Below the pieces are notes generated by a model, which saw nothing but the letters and a program-made list of their open reading frames with translations, had not been told where the DNA came from and made no database searches. From Portulaca oleracea (taxonomy: Eukaryota; Streptophyta; Magnoliopsida; Caryophyllales; Portulacaceae): DNA of 64,000 bases. The position numbers and the translations under genes were made by a program. Below, one piece after another: positions 23,685 to 35,339 of this stretch (positions within the stretch are counted from its first letter, which is position 1; every line of letters begins with the position of its first letter). The DNA is taken from assembly GCA_029582165.1 (NCBI GenBank), contig CM055887.1, positions 9,569,190 to 9,633,189 on the forward strand, given 5' to 3'.

Positions 23685-23893
23685 GGGAAATTGGATTCTA
23701 ATAATACGAACTTTTGGTCATATAAAACTAAAGAACACGAACTTTCGATTTGGTGATGAATAATACGAACTTTGGCCCCATGTTGCTCTGAATAGTACGC
23801 CACCGAGTTAAGTTTAACTTAACTCGGTGGCGATCTGAGCAGGCGGTGGAGAAGCTGTGACTGGGTTCTTTTAATGTGTCATGTCAGCTTTGA
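23685..23893 (+). repeat. Left terminal inverted repeat of the Pack-MULE
   Basis: Pairs with 30105-30305. The first 130 bases match at nearly nine in ten positions by eye. A small palindrome (TTAACTTAACTCGGTGGCG) interrupts the match near 23815-23833. Confidence 0.8.
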
Positions 23894-24331
23894 TTTGCCA
23901 AACACAAAACACCTCCCCTCTCTCTCAACAATTCTTCTTCTCCCATTGTCCATCAATGGCTTCCTCAAGCTCTACCATGTCTTAATAGATCTAGATAGAT
24001 ATTTTAAGATAAATGATATAATGATTGGATGATGCAGGTAGAACTTTGAAGAATCTTTAAAAATGGTGGTCAGCCTATGTGCTTTTAGTTAGGATTACGA
24101 ATCTCAGCCACCATGGCAACTCCGTCCTATGCTCATCATCTCTTATTGATCGAGACCAATCCTAATTTGGTGTATATTGTCTATATCTTTTTCTTATCTT
24201 AGTTTCCTAATTATTAGACCCTTGTATAGGAAGTTTTGGAAAAATCAGTGTGTATATATTGATTGGATAGATGGCTAAATGAAAGGTGTGAGAAATTCTC
24301 TCCCAACCAAAGTCTTTGTTTGATCTAGTTA

Positions 24332-24344
24332 TGGTATCAGAGCC
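24332..24344 (+). promoter_or_regulatory. Copia primer-binding site for initiator Met-tRNA
   Basis: TGGTATCAGAGCC is complementary to the 3' end of plant initiator Met-tRNA and directly follows the 5' LTR. Confidence 0.9.
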
Positions 24345-27300
24345 ATGGCAGATGACAAAGGAACATCAAAAATTGAAAACGTGAAGAAGACCGTATCACC
24401 ATACGATTTGAACTCGAATGATAATCCGGGAAGTATTATCACTCCAGTTCAATTGCAGGGCGATAATTATGAAGAATGAGCAAGAGCTGTGCGGATTTCG
24501 TTGAGGGCTCGCCGCAAATGGGTGTTTATCGAAGGAAAGATTGCCAAGCCTGCTGACGATTCACCGGACTTGGAGGATTTGTGGACAGTGCAGTCCATGC
24601 TTGTGTCATGGATCTTAAACGCCATTGAACTGACTTTGCGTTCAACCGTATCTCATACGGAGAATGCAAGGGACATGTGGCTGGATATTCGAGACCGTTT
24701 CTCTGTTGCAAACGGACCTCGGATTCAGCAATTGAAGGCAGAACTTGCCGGCTGCAGACAACACGGGATGGCTATAGCTTCGTATTATGGGAAGCTAAAG
24801 AGCCTGTGGGATGAGTTGATCGACTACGATCAGATTCCGACTTGTAGCTGTGGAAAGTGCAAATGTGAACTCGGGCCGAAGATTGACAAGAAACGAGAAG
24901 AAGAAAAAGTACACCAATTTCTCATGGGATTGGATGAGAATGTGTACGGGACGGTGAGATCAAGTCTACTAGCAACCGAGCATTTTCCAACGTTGAATAG
25001 AGTGTACTCAACTCTAATTCAAGAAGAGCGGGTGCAACATATGACAAGAGCTAAGGATAATGTACCAGAACTCATGGCCCTCGCAGCAAAGGCATCAGTC
25101 CGGCATAGGGATCGAAGGGAGTCTCGAGACAAAGACGCAGACAAGGGAACTTTATGTTTACACTGCAAAAAGCCTGGACATGATGCAACAAACTGTTTCA
25201 AAGTGATAGGATATCCAGATTGGTGGGATGAACGTCCTCGCGACGCAATGGCAGTGGGCAAAGGCAACGTGAATGGAGGTCGAAGAAAAATTGTTCCTGT
25301 TAAGGCTAATACAGCACAAGCTGCAACAGGGGCAAGCATATCAAGTGGAGAGAAGCGAGGGGCACTGGATCTGGACCCAGAACAATGGCAATTTCTTATG
25401 GAGCTGGTTGATTCACACAAAGCCAATGTTACTGAAAAATTTTCCGGTAAGACCAAAAATACTTCATGGATTATTGATACAGGAGCTTCCAATCATATGA
25501 CCGGAAGCTTAGAACAAGTGAAAGGAGTGCGGAAAATACCAACTTGTCCTATAGGTCTGCCAAATGGTGGTCAGATTCTTGCCCCCAGAGAAGGGTCAAT
25601 CCAGTTAGATGGAAATTTATCTTTGTCAAATGTCCTCTATGTTCCGAGTTTAGCCTGTAATTTAATATCTGTGTCGCAGCTAGTTGATGAATTCGACTGT
25701 ATTGCAGTTTTTAACAAACATATGTGCGTTTTACAGGACCGTACCTCGAAGATGCTGATTGGCACGGGTGAGCGTAAAAATGGATTCTACTACTTCCAGA
25801 GCAAGAAGTGCATAAAGGCTCATAGTGTGAAAGAAGTTGGTTCGCTCGAGTTGTGGCATTCCATACTGGGACATCCTTCCTTCAAAATTACCAAGTTAGT
25901 TCCTAATGTAGGCATTAGTAGTGGTAGAAATGGTTTGAATAAGCATTGTGATATTTGTCATCATGCAAAACAAACTAGAGACAGCTTTCCTCTTAGTGAA
26001 AATAAAACATCCGCTTTGTTTGAGTTAATTCACTGTGATTTATGGGGTCCATATAAAACTACATCGTCTTGTGGTGCTCGCTTTTTTTTTTACAATCATT
26101 GATGACCTGTCTCGGTCAACTTGGATCACTTTATTAGTTGATAAGAAGGAAGTGTCTCAAACTTTGAAGAATTTTTTTGCCATGGTTGATAGACAATTTA
26201 ACAAGCATGTTAAAATTGTGAGAAGCGATAATGGAACTGAGTTTGCTTGCTTGAAAAATTATTTCCTTGAACATGGTATAATTTTTCAAACTTCTTGTAC
26301 TGGAACACCACAACAAAATGGTAGGGTTGAACGGAAACTCCAACACATTTTGAATGTGGCTCGAGCTTTGCGGTTTCAAAGCCATCTTCCCATTAGTTTT
26401 TGGGGGGAATGTGTGCTGACGACAGGTTACTTAATAAACCGGACACCTTCTGTAGTTTTAGGAGGCAAGACACCCTATGAGATTCTCTATCGTCATCCAC
26501 CTTCTTATGAGAATCTTAAGGTATTTGAGTCCTTATGTTATGCACACAATCAAGATGCAAGAAGGGATAAATTTGCAAGTCGTAGCAAACGTTGTGTTTT
26601 TGTTGGGTACCCTTATGGAAAGAAAGCTTTGAGATTATATGATTTAGAAAGCAAGAAGTTTTTTGTTTTACGAGATGTCGATTTCTATGAGACTGAATTT
26701 CCTTTTGATGTGAATACTACTGGTGACAGTCACATGAAAGAAGTTATATCAGGTGCTCTTGAAATAAGTCATACGGATGGAAATTAGGAATGTATGCAGC
26801 AAGGGGGGTTATGGATGGACAAACCTGTGAAACAACAGATCCATCTGTTGAAGAGGTTGAACAGGAAGTGGTTGAAACCAAGCAATGAAGGACCTAGGGA
26901 TAATAAGGTTGAATCACGGTCTCTCGAAACTGCATAACCTGTAGAGACATCTACACTACCAGACACTTCGACTCATTCCCCAGAGGTAGTCTCAGTTCAA
27001 CCTACCGGTCAGGTGTGCAATGAGCAATTGGGACAAGGACATCGGAAGAAGGAGCCTTCGATGTGTTTGCGAGACTAGGTTGCTCAAACCACCTGGAAAT
27101 TGAGTCCATCTGATCGCCCATCTGCGTCAAAACATCTTCCAAGTATGTCATATCCTATACACACTATGTAAGTTGTGACAATTTTTCCTTGCGACATAGA
27201 CATTTTCTTGCAGCCATCGCTTCAGATCATGAGCCTGCCACATTTTCTGAAGCTGTGAAGGATGAATGTTGGAGAAACGCCATGCAACAAGAGATAGAGG

Positions 27301-28766
27301 CGCTTGAAACTAATGGAACCTGGGAAGTTTTTGAATTGTCGCCAGACAAAAGGGCTCTCGGATGCAAATGGGTTTATAAAATCAAATATAATTCCGACGG
27401 TATTGTTGAGCCGTATAAGGCCCGCTTAGTGATTTTTGGCAATCATCAGGTCGAAAGGATTGACTTCACAGAAACTTTTGCTCCTGTAGTAAAAATGGTT
27501 ACTGTTCGATTTTTTCTAGCAGTTGCCGCAACCAAGCAGTGGGAACTACATCAGATGGATGTTCACAATGCATTTCTACATTGAGACCTACAAGAGGAGG
27601 TCTGCATGAAAATGTTGTCGGGATTCAAGTTACCGGATCCAAGAAAGTGTGCACGCTTCGAAAGTCTCTGTATGGGTTGAAGCAAGCACCGCGGTGTTGG
27701 TTCGCTAAGCTATCTACCGCTTTGAAGGAATATAGGTTTTATCAATCATATTCTAATTACTTCCTTTTTACATTAAGAAAGGGACATATATGTCTCAACA
27801 TCCTTGTTTACGTGGATGATTTGATAATTTCAGGAAATGATCATGAGGCGATTGTTCATTTCAAGTCTTATCTTGGTGACCGGTTCCACATGAAATATTT
27901 GGGTATCTTGAAGTATTTTCTTGGAGTTGAGGTTGCCGGAAACTCGGAAGGAATCTTTCTCTGTCAACGTAAATACACATTGGATATATTGTCTGAAGTA
28001 GGGTTGTTGGGGGCCAAACCAGCAGTTGTACCTCTGCCACAACAACACCAACTGGCTGTTGTTGATGGACCATTTCTTGATGATCCTGAGCAGTACCGAA
28101 GACTTGTGGGCCGCCTTATATATCTCTGTTTCACGCGCCCGGAATTGTCGTATTCTATACATGTGCTTTCTCAATTTATGCAGCAGCCAAAAGAAGCACA
28201 TTGGGAGGCAGCTTTGTGAGTAATGCGATATCTCAAAGGGCACCCAGGACAAGGGATTTTTCTTCGTAGTAATTGTTATCTACGACTTTATGGTTGGTGC
28301 GACTCGAATTGGGCAAGTTGTCCTTTGACACGACGATATCTCTCACTGGTTGGTTTGTCTCTTAAGGGAATTCTCCTATATCTTGGAAGACTTAAAAACA
28401 GCACATAGTGTCTCGCTCCTCTGTCGAGGCCGAGTATCGTTCAATGGCCATGACCACCTGTGAGCTCAAGTGGCTTAAAGGGATTTTGTTATCCCTCGGG
28501 GTAGAGCATAGGCAGCCTATGCAGTTGCGTTGTGACAGTCAGGCTGCACTACACATAGCCAAGAATCCCGTTTTTCATGAGCGGACGAAACATATCGAAG
28601 TTGACTGTCACTTTGTTCGAGATGAGGTGGTCAAAGGATTCATACATACAATCTTTGTTCCTACCAATAAACAACTTGCAGACATATTTACGAAGGCTTT
28701 GGGGAGATCGCAATTTGAGTACCTTCTTGGCAAATTGGGCATTCGGGATCTTCATGCACCAACTTG
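24345..28766 (+). pseudogene. Copia gag-pol polyprotein, inactivated
   Basis: Domains in order: gag; CCHC zinc knuckle (25154-25195); aspartic protease with DTGAS (25467-25502); GAG-pre-integrase; integrase core (about 26095-26400); reverse transcriptase with YVDD (27809-27820); RNase H (to 28766). It is broken by a stop at 24477-24479 (TGA where the family has Trp), a frameshift at a run of T bases (26082-26091), stops from 26785 onward with a frameshift near 27190, a stop near 27582, a stop at about 28217-28219 and a further stop near 28406. The element cannot make its own enzymes. Confidence 0.92.
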
Positions 28767-28774
28767 AGGGGGGG

Positions 28775-28958
28775 TATTGAGATCAATCCTAATTTGGTTT
28801 ATATTGTCTATATCTTCTTCTTATCTTAGTTTCCTAATTATTAGACCCCTGTATAGGAAGTTTTGGAAAAATCAGTGTGTATATATTGATTGGATAGATG
28901 GCTAAATAAAAGGTGTGAGAAATTCTCTCCCAACCAAAGTCTTTGTTTGATCTTGTTA
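28775..28958 (+). repeat. 3' LTR of the copia element
   Basis: Direct repeat of 24144-24331, starting TATTGAGATC and ending GATCTTGTTA. A TATA-like TGTATATATTG lies inside. Confidence 0.9.
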
Positions 28959-29025
28959 TCTCTACTTCATCTTCTTCTTCATCCTCTTCTCACCTACCCA
29001 TTCCCAACCGTCTGATTCCTAATCA

Positions 29026-29487
29026 ACCTTCATCATCCACCTCTCCAACACCCACAAACCACCCACCTTAACCTACACCTCCGCCTGACACTCCTCCATC
29101 CTCTCCTCCCTCTCCGCCTCCTCCGCCGCCCTCCTCTACTCCTACACCCACCCCGCCACCGCCACCGCCTTCGCCGCCCACCTCACCCTCTCCGACGCCG
29201 CCCTCCTCTGGCGTCACCCTGTCGTCCTCTTTGTCGTCCCCGACCAAGTCCGCCACCTCCACACCACCTACACTCCCCACTTCCTCTCGCCAACAACTAT
29301 GGCCTCTGGCCTGACTCCAATTACGCCTCCGAAGTCATCGTTAGAGTCCTCGACACCGAAATTTGGCCCTAACTTCGACAATTCTGAGTACGGTCCGGTG
29401 CCCTCCACGTGGTGTGGGACCTGCGAGGTGGGTACTGACAAGACAACTGTTGGGACTCAATATCTCATTCTGTCATAAATCAACAAA
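29026..29487 (+). pseudogene. Subtilisin-like protease (SBT1 type) fragment
   Basis: The reading frame from 29026 gives an inhibitor-I9 propeptide pattern (TFIIHLSNTHKP, then HSSILSSLSASSAALLYSYTH, then HPVVLFVVPDQVRHLHTT). After a frameshift near 29290 it continues into the start of the peptidase domain (NNYGLWPDSNYASEVIV, then RVLDTEIWP). A second frame change leads to GPVPSTWCGTCEVGTD (29392-29439). The catalytic Asp region reads DTE where the family has DTG. There is an internal stop near 29086. The Ser, His and Asn catalytic parts are absent. It is a captured and decayed gene piece. The copia element sits just upstream and separates it from any leader sequence. Confidence 0.82.
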
Positions 29488-29543
29488 GGTAAACAATTTC
29501 TTCATATTGTCCTCCATGTTTTTCAGTTCTGGGTTTCTTCAGA

Positions 29544-29901
29544 TTGTCCATATGGGTCATAAAACGGTTTCTAGGTTTCGAGATTCTGCCATTGACGAAG
29601 AAAATGGAAATCTTTCATGCAAATCTGAAGGTGGGTGTTCTTCAAAAGTTGCAATTTCAGTACAGAAGAGTTTCTTACTTCAAATTGTTCAACAAGTTGT
29701 GCAGAAACTGTTGTTGTTGCTGCTGTGAATTCTGACAACAGACAAAGTGGTTCGATTTCAGGGGAGGATTGTAGGGTTTTGGAGATGAAGAACGAGGAAA
29801 AATCATGGGTGGTTGATGTCAATTGTGGAGAGGTAGTGATGTAGGAAGGTGAGAAGGTTTGTAGAATATGTCATCTGGGTTGTGAACAAAGAGGCCGGGA
29901 A
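29544..29901 (+). pseudogene. RING-CH (MARCH-like) zinc-finger protein fragment
   Basis: The frame ending at 29844 reads an acidic, serine-rich stretch (SWVVDVNCGEVVM). In the same frame, directly after a TAG stop (29842-29844), comes EGEKVCRICHLGCE (29845-29886). CRICHL is the start of the RING-CH finger of plant MARCH-like E3 ligases. The rest of the finger is missing. Earlier codons (from about 29552) appear in another frame, so a frameshift is likely near 29670. It is a second captured host fragment. The assignment rests on the short motif and its context. Confidence 0.5.
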
Positions 29902-30104
29902 GGAGGATGGATTAGAGAGAGAAAATGAGAGAGGAGAGGAAGAAGCTTTGCACCATCGGTCCATTCATGGATGTTGGCCAGTACTGAAGAGGAAGAGGAG
30001 GAAGAAGAAGATAGGGGTGTTTGAGGAAAGAGAAAAGAAAAGGGAAAGATTAAAAGCGAAGAATTAAAAAAAAGAGAGAGAGAGAGAGATTTTTAGATAG
30101 GGTG

Positions 30105-30305
30105 AAAGCTGACTGGACAAGTACATCAAAGTTGACTAAACTCATCCCAGTCACACAACTATGCCGCCAGCTCAGAACTTAACTCGGTGGCGTACTGTTT
30201 GGAGCAACAAGGGGTCAAAGTTTGTATTATTCATCACCAAATTGGAAGTTAGTATTATTTAGTCTTATATGGTCAAAAGTTCGTATTATTAGAATCCAAT
30301 TTTCC
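30105..30305 (-). repeat. Right terminal inverted repeat of the Pack-MULE
   Basis: Inverse of 23685-23893; see the element entry. A GA microsatellite (about 30070-30090) lies just inside. Confidence 0.8.
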
Positions 30306-30343
30306 TAATAAATTTGGATAAGTTTAAGTAAAAATTTAAAAGT

Positions 30344-30557
30344 TATTCCCTCTATTTTTTTTTATCTATCATTTATCCTTTTCAAGGTCAATGTCTAATC
30401 AATAATTTCTTATATATTATACTTTTCTAACAGTATTTTTATTACGAATCTAACGACATCAATTTTGTGTGATGAATCACTATAAGAACTAATATATTAA
30501 CGGTCAAAGTTTTTGACGCAATTTCTAAGTGACACATAAATCAAAACAGAGGGAGTA
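30344..30557. mobile_element. Stowaway-type MITE
   Basis: Begins TATTCCCTCTATTTTTTTTT and ends GTGACACATAAATCAAAACA then GAGGGAGTA. It lies 30 bp outside the Pack-MULE. Confidence 0.7.
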
Positions 30558-32941
30558 TATGTTAAAAATACATATATATATATAGATAAAAGATAAATAA
30601 GTTATCTACCCCTCTAACAAATAGAGCCCAAGTATACATTTTGATTTGGAGTGATCAAATTGGAGATATCACCACCAAATTGATGTTCACTTGCTATATT
30701 TGTTTCATTTTCTAGGGATCATTTTAGTTGTCAATTTTAACTTTTCTTTTAGGGAAATATGATTAGTTTTATTCACCAATGATATAATGTACACTTTATT
30801 CTATAACATTGGCATACAAGTCACATTCACAATGAATGGAAAAAAAAAAATCGTTTGTATATTTGTAGAATCAGATTTTTTTCATGTCATTTTACTACAT
30901 TGATATGCATGTCAAATTTGAAATCTATAAGAATTAACAACACTATCATTTGCAAAATACGATTTTCCTTATTTTAATAGTTGCCTGATTATAACATTTA
31001 ATTTAGAATTAAAGAAAGCTAGACGTCTCTTATTTCTAAAACCTCACAAATACAATCAATCTACACAGGGACATCCTATTTTTATTTGGGTTATTAACCC
31101 TTTTGGTGGTCAACCTAAATAGGTATTCCAAGGTGTATCATATGCCAATTATGAATTTGAATGGGAATTGATTTTGACAAAATAAATTTTAGTAAAGTTC
31201 AACTAGAAAATGAGGGGAAAAAAATCCAGTTGCGACAAAAATAAAATACTTAATACAATTTGAATTTTGTTATTTGTACTTATTAAACCCTAGCAAATAT
31301 AACTTGGTTGTTTACCATTTTTCCCTCTCATCAAAACTTTTTTGTTCAAGCATTGGCTCAATTAAGACAAAATTTATCACTTTCAATTTATTTTTAACCT
31401 GACTATTCTATTTTTCAAAAGAAATGAACGAATAACCAACCTCCAAATGGTTAGTGAACCATCAATCTTTTTTTTTTCAAAATAGTCACTACTTGTATTA
31501 AACATTAAAGTTACATATATAGTGTTTGAATGTTTTAGTACATCCTTAGCTAAGACATGAGCTCGATTCACAAAGTTTCTGGAAAACTTTATAAATTCTA
31601 TATATCCTAAATGTACTAAAGACAATTTAATACATTAGACATTAACGATACACATTGATAATAGCAGTCTTTTATTTTTGTTAAAAATTTAATAACCAAC
31701 TAATCTAAGTCAGTTGCGATTTCCACTGCGTCATATATCATGCGCGCTTTCAGCTACCTTTAATATTAGCTATACTGCCTCTAACTTCACTTTTAATCTA
31801 AGGTTTAATCTAACCTAAGTCGTTAGTTTAAGTTATTAAGTTTATCTTAACCTAAATCATTTAGGTAAACTGACATCGCTACAATATTATAATATGTAGG
31901 GATGACAACGGGTTGAAGTTAGATCGGATCTGAGAACTTCCAAGTAAAACTAACCTCTAACTTTGAATAATTAGAGGGAATTGGTCGGAGCCAAGTCGGA
32001 TTTTGGTTATATTTTTCTTTTTCATGAAATATTTTTGTTGTATAATTTAATGAATATAAACACAATGTCGATTTTTGAAAATTCAATGCCACATTGAACC
32101 TAGAACTCTACTAGTTAGGATAGACTATAAGGTTGGTAATATGGTTGTCATAAACTTAGGATTGAGCTATTTTGGAATGAAGTGGATGAATGAAAAATTA
32201 ATGTGTTATAGTTTATTTTAAATTTGCTTTCTTAGGTCAGACAATTCAAACAAATTTAAGTTAAAATCATATACTACAATAGAAATCATACATATTATAT
32301 TTGGATCTTTTGTTAAAATTTTCAATATAGAAGTTAGGACAAAATTAACAATCATAGTCATATCTGTTTTTTTTTTGGGTCGCACGGGTTTTTGAGAGGC
32401 CAAGTTGATAATAGTTGTACCAAGTTGAAAGGTAAGAATCCACCAGGGAAAAAAAAAAAAGTTGAAGAGTAAGAATAAAAAGTTAGGAAGTGTTGACATT
32501 ACTTCAAGTAGCTAAGGTATCAGTTGTAAGTTGCAATGTAGCAAGGATAATAAAGTTGTATAAGATGTGGTTGAAACTAAGGTATAATATGTATGGTGCA
32601 TTGAGTAACTAAATTATAAGATGTGAATGAGATACCCTGTGCAGTAAACTGTAGTGCATACTTATCACTCACCAATATTTGATGCTGATAAAGGAGTGAT
32701 GCTCAACTCTTCATGGAGCATTTTATGATAAAGTGGGGTATAATTATTTATTGACTCATTATCAATGAAAGAGCTAATTAAGTAATTCATGACTATCAAC
32801 GAAAGAGCAATGAGATGATTCATCCACCAGAAGGTCATAATCATCTTCACAAATACAACATTTTTAGATGTTAGACAAGCAAGCATTTTAAAAAAAGAAA
32901 GGTAAATTGGATCCATCTCATTAGACCCAAAATAGTACCTT
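30558..32941. other. AT-rich intergenic DNA, no gene seen
   Basis: No recognisable coding or RNA gene. TAGGGATGACAACGGGT at about 31897 resembles one end of a hAT-like MITE, but no matching other end was found. Confidence 0.5.
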
Positions 32942-32950
32942 TTAATACTA

Positions 32951-33502
32951 GGATTATAGAACAACAATAATACTAACTTTGAACGTATTGATCAATATAT
33001 AATACTAACAATTATATTGGAAACTAGCATTACCGACTATGGACTTATTTTCCAACAATAGTACACCATCAAGTTGGTAGGTGTTTAACTCGACAAAAAG
33101 ATGACGTGTCGCCTGATTGTCTGAGCTTGAAGATGGAGTAAGTGGAAGAAATGTTGATTGTCACTTTTTTTTGACAACTAAGCGGCATTGATCAATTTAG
33201 CTAAAAATAATTAAACTTTTATTTTTACATTATTATATAGTTAAGTCTGGTAATGTTGTTTAGTAGGCAAAAAAATGTGATCGTGGACGTCCTTTTCAAC
33301 TAGCTCTGACCTCTAACTCAGACAACTATGCAGCAAATAATCTTTCTGCTAAGTCAAACACCTACCAACTTGGTCATGCACTATTACTGGAAAATAGATA
33401 CATAGTTGGTACTGCTAGTGTCCAACCAAAAAAAAAGTGTCCAACAAAATTGTTAGTATTATTATACCTTCAAAAGTTAGTATTATTGTTGTTCAATAAT
33501 CC
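32951..33502. mobile_element. Non-autonomous MULE, 552 bp, perfect 9-bp target duplication
   Basis: The left arm starts GGATTATAGAACAACAATAA and the right arm ends with the inverse (TTATTGTTGTTCAATAATCC). The arms pair over about 200 bp, including AAGTTGGTAGGTGTTT. A perfect TTAATACTA flanks both sides (32942-32950 and 33503-33511). It contains no reading frame of note. Confidence 0.88.
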
Positions 33503-33615
33503 TTAATACTATTAGTATTAGTATTTTTCTTTCTCTGTGGTCTATGAAAGTAAAATATCAAGCTATGGCCATTCAGATCAGCATTACTTAATTAGTGAAA
33601 TAATAATCTCATAAC

Positions 33616-34079
33616 TAGGGATGGGCAATGAGTGGGTCGGGTCATGGTCAGGGTCTGTCCATTGGCTATATAGGGTCAGGTCGAGTCAAGGATGACCCGT
33701 TGAGATTGTGGATTGGGTCAGAACTTTCTAGCAAAAAACAAAAGTTGGCCCATGGGGTGACACGTTTCGACCCTAAAGTTAAATGAAGTATAATTGTACC
33801 AAAAAAAAAAAAGTAGTTATGTTATTTATTGATTAATGTGAGGTATTAGTAATATATTGTACTTAAGTAAGTTTAGCATTTTAATAATAGAAAAAACTAT
33901 TTATGTTGAGTTATTGATAGGCCGACCCGGTCTGACCCATTCACCGACCCTTTCACATTGTTAAAAGGGTCAACCCTTTAACGACTCAAACTTGCGCAAT
34001 CCAACCCTTTGCGGACCCCTGTTTTCTACATCCCAGCCCCTCTTGACCCAGTGGGGATCCGGCCCATTGCCCATCCCTA
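33616..34079. mobile_element. hAT-like MITE, 464 bp
   Basis: Ends TAGGGATGGGCAATG and CATTGCCCATCCCTA are inverted repeats. Flanking 8-mers CTCATAAC (33608-33615) and CTCGTAAC (34080-34087) agree at 7 of 8 positions, the hAT target size. The interior is rich in GGGTCGGGTC / GACCC words. Confidence 0.85.
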
Positions 34080-34087
34080 CTCGTAAC

Positions 34088-35172
34088 AAAGTAACTATGA
34101 AAGTAGCCTTTTCATCACCGCAAATCTAAATGCTTGTCTAAGATTACTACGCAAACGAGAAATGTGAAGAGGGCAAGAGACATTGTTCAAATTTGATTAT
34201 ACTCATGGGAGCATCATACTCTCGAGTTTTATGAGCATATCCGTATGATTTTATAAGCATATATAAATTTAATAAGTAATATAATTGATGTGATTGATTT
34301 TTGTGAAAGGTCTTAGTATTTCAGTTATTGAAAATTGTAAAATATATGTTTAAAAGTTCATATATTTAAATGATATGACTAATGTGATCTACCCTACTAA
34401 CACTACCGTACATACCATACTTGCCCAATTTTACCTACCCTTCCTACTTTATTTATGATACAATCTTACTTGCATCTATAAAGAAGAGAACCTTTGAATT
34501 ACTGTAAGAACATAAAGTTATCCACAAACCCAACCCATAAGCAAACAAATGTCAATCATTTTTTTTTCAACAATAACATATTTCGGTTCACATCTTTCCC
34601 ATGTTGTTGTTCACGGCAAAAAAGGGGAGATGACATTGGTGATGTAAAACTCAAAGGTAGCAACAGAGTGCAACAACATATTTTCATTTTTTACAATTCA
34701 ACGTGAATTCTGCTTATAGAAGTAAGAAGAATTTAGTCTCGAAAAACATTATTGTTTGCACATAAACCGATCCCAACAAACCCACAAACGAAAAAGTGCA
34801 TAGCATAATTACTGATTAACAAATGCGCGGGAAGTTGGAACATGACACTCGACAGTGGGCATGACATTGGGGACTCCTTATAAATTTATGAGTCCACCCT
34901 GAAATCGTGAAAGTGCTTCTTTACTTCACGAGCTAATACACTCCATATGCGGATGTGCCCACTACTACGACAGCGCCCACATCCATTCAAACTGTATTTT
35001 CAACCATAAACACAAACCTAGCCATAAATCGATTTGATAAGTTGATACTTATTTCTCTTAAATCAAATTTTATATTCCAGAATAAGTAGGCAAAGCTTGG
35101 GTTGAGAAAGCTTTTATCTCCTTGATTCATTTATAAGCCTTTGAAATGTTGTCCATCACAAACATTTCTTTT
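34088..35172. other. Intergenic DNA, no gene seen
   Basis: AT-rich; the reading frame at 34494-34706 has no recognisable domain. Confidence 0.5.
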
Positions 35173-35339
35173 AGGCCCGGTTCTTTTACCAAGTTAAATC
35201 TAACTATCCTAACTTATCCAAACTTAACACAATTCCCCAAAAAAACATTCACTCTAAAAACACAATTCCTCAAAAAAATCATGACTTAACCTAACTAACC
35301 CTAATTTATCCAACATAACTATCTTAACTTGAAAATAAA

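Larger units (their letters stand above)
24144..28958 (+). mobile_element. Ty1/copia retrotransposon, 4.8 kb, Ale/Retrofit-like
   Basis: LTRs 24144-24331 and 28775-28958 are near-identical (about six substitutions and one short indel by eye). A perfect 5-bp target duplication TCTCT lies at 24139-24143 and 28959-28963. The primer site TGGTATCAGAGCC (24332-24344) follows the first LTR and a purine tract (GAGGGGGGG) precedes the second. Short LTRs with a total near 4.8 kb fit the Ale/Retrofit group. The LTR ends are TA...TA rather than TG...CA, which is unusual. It inserted into the Pack-MULE after that element was in place. Confidence 0.92.
23685..30305. mobile_element. Pack-MULE-like element, split by a copia insertion
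   Basis: The terminal inverted repeats are long and clear. The left end (GGGAAATTGGATTCTAATAA and onward, 23685 to about 23893) matches the inverse of the right end (about 30105-30305, outermost bases GAATCCAATTTTCC). They share TTGGTGATGAATAATAC and GTACGCCACCGAGTTAA, and the left arm has a short extra insert. Flanking 9-mers TAATAAAAT (23676-23684) and TAATAAATT (30306-30314) agree at 8 of 9 positions, the target size of Mutator-like elements. Removing the later copia insertion leaves about 1.8 kb. It has no transposase but carries remnants of two apparently unrelated host genes, which defines a Pack-MULE. Confidence 0.82.

Noticed and set aside
29068..29280. Glycine-rich and valine-rich minus-strand frame
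   Set aside because: It is the antisense shadow of the CT-rich subtilase fragment.
31897..32000. TAGGGATGACAACGGGT, a possible hAT-like end
   Set aside because: No partner end or target duplication was found.
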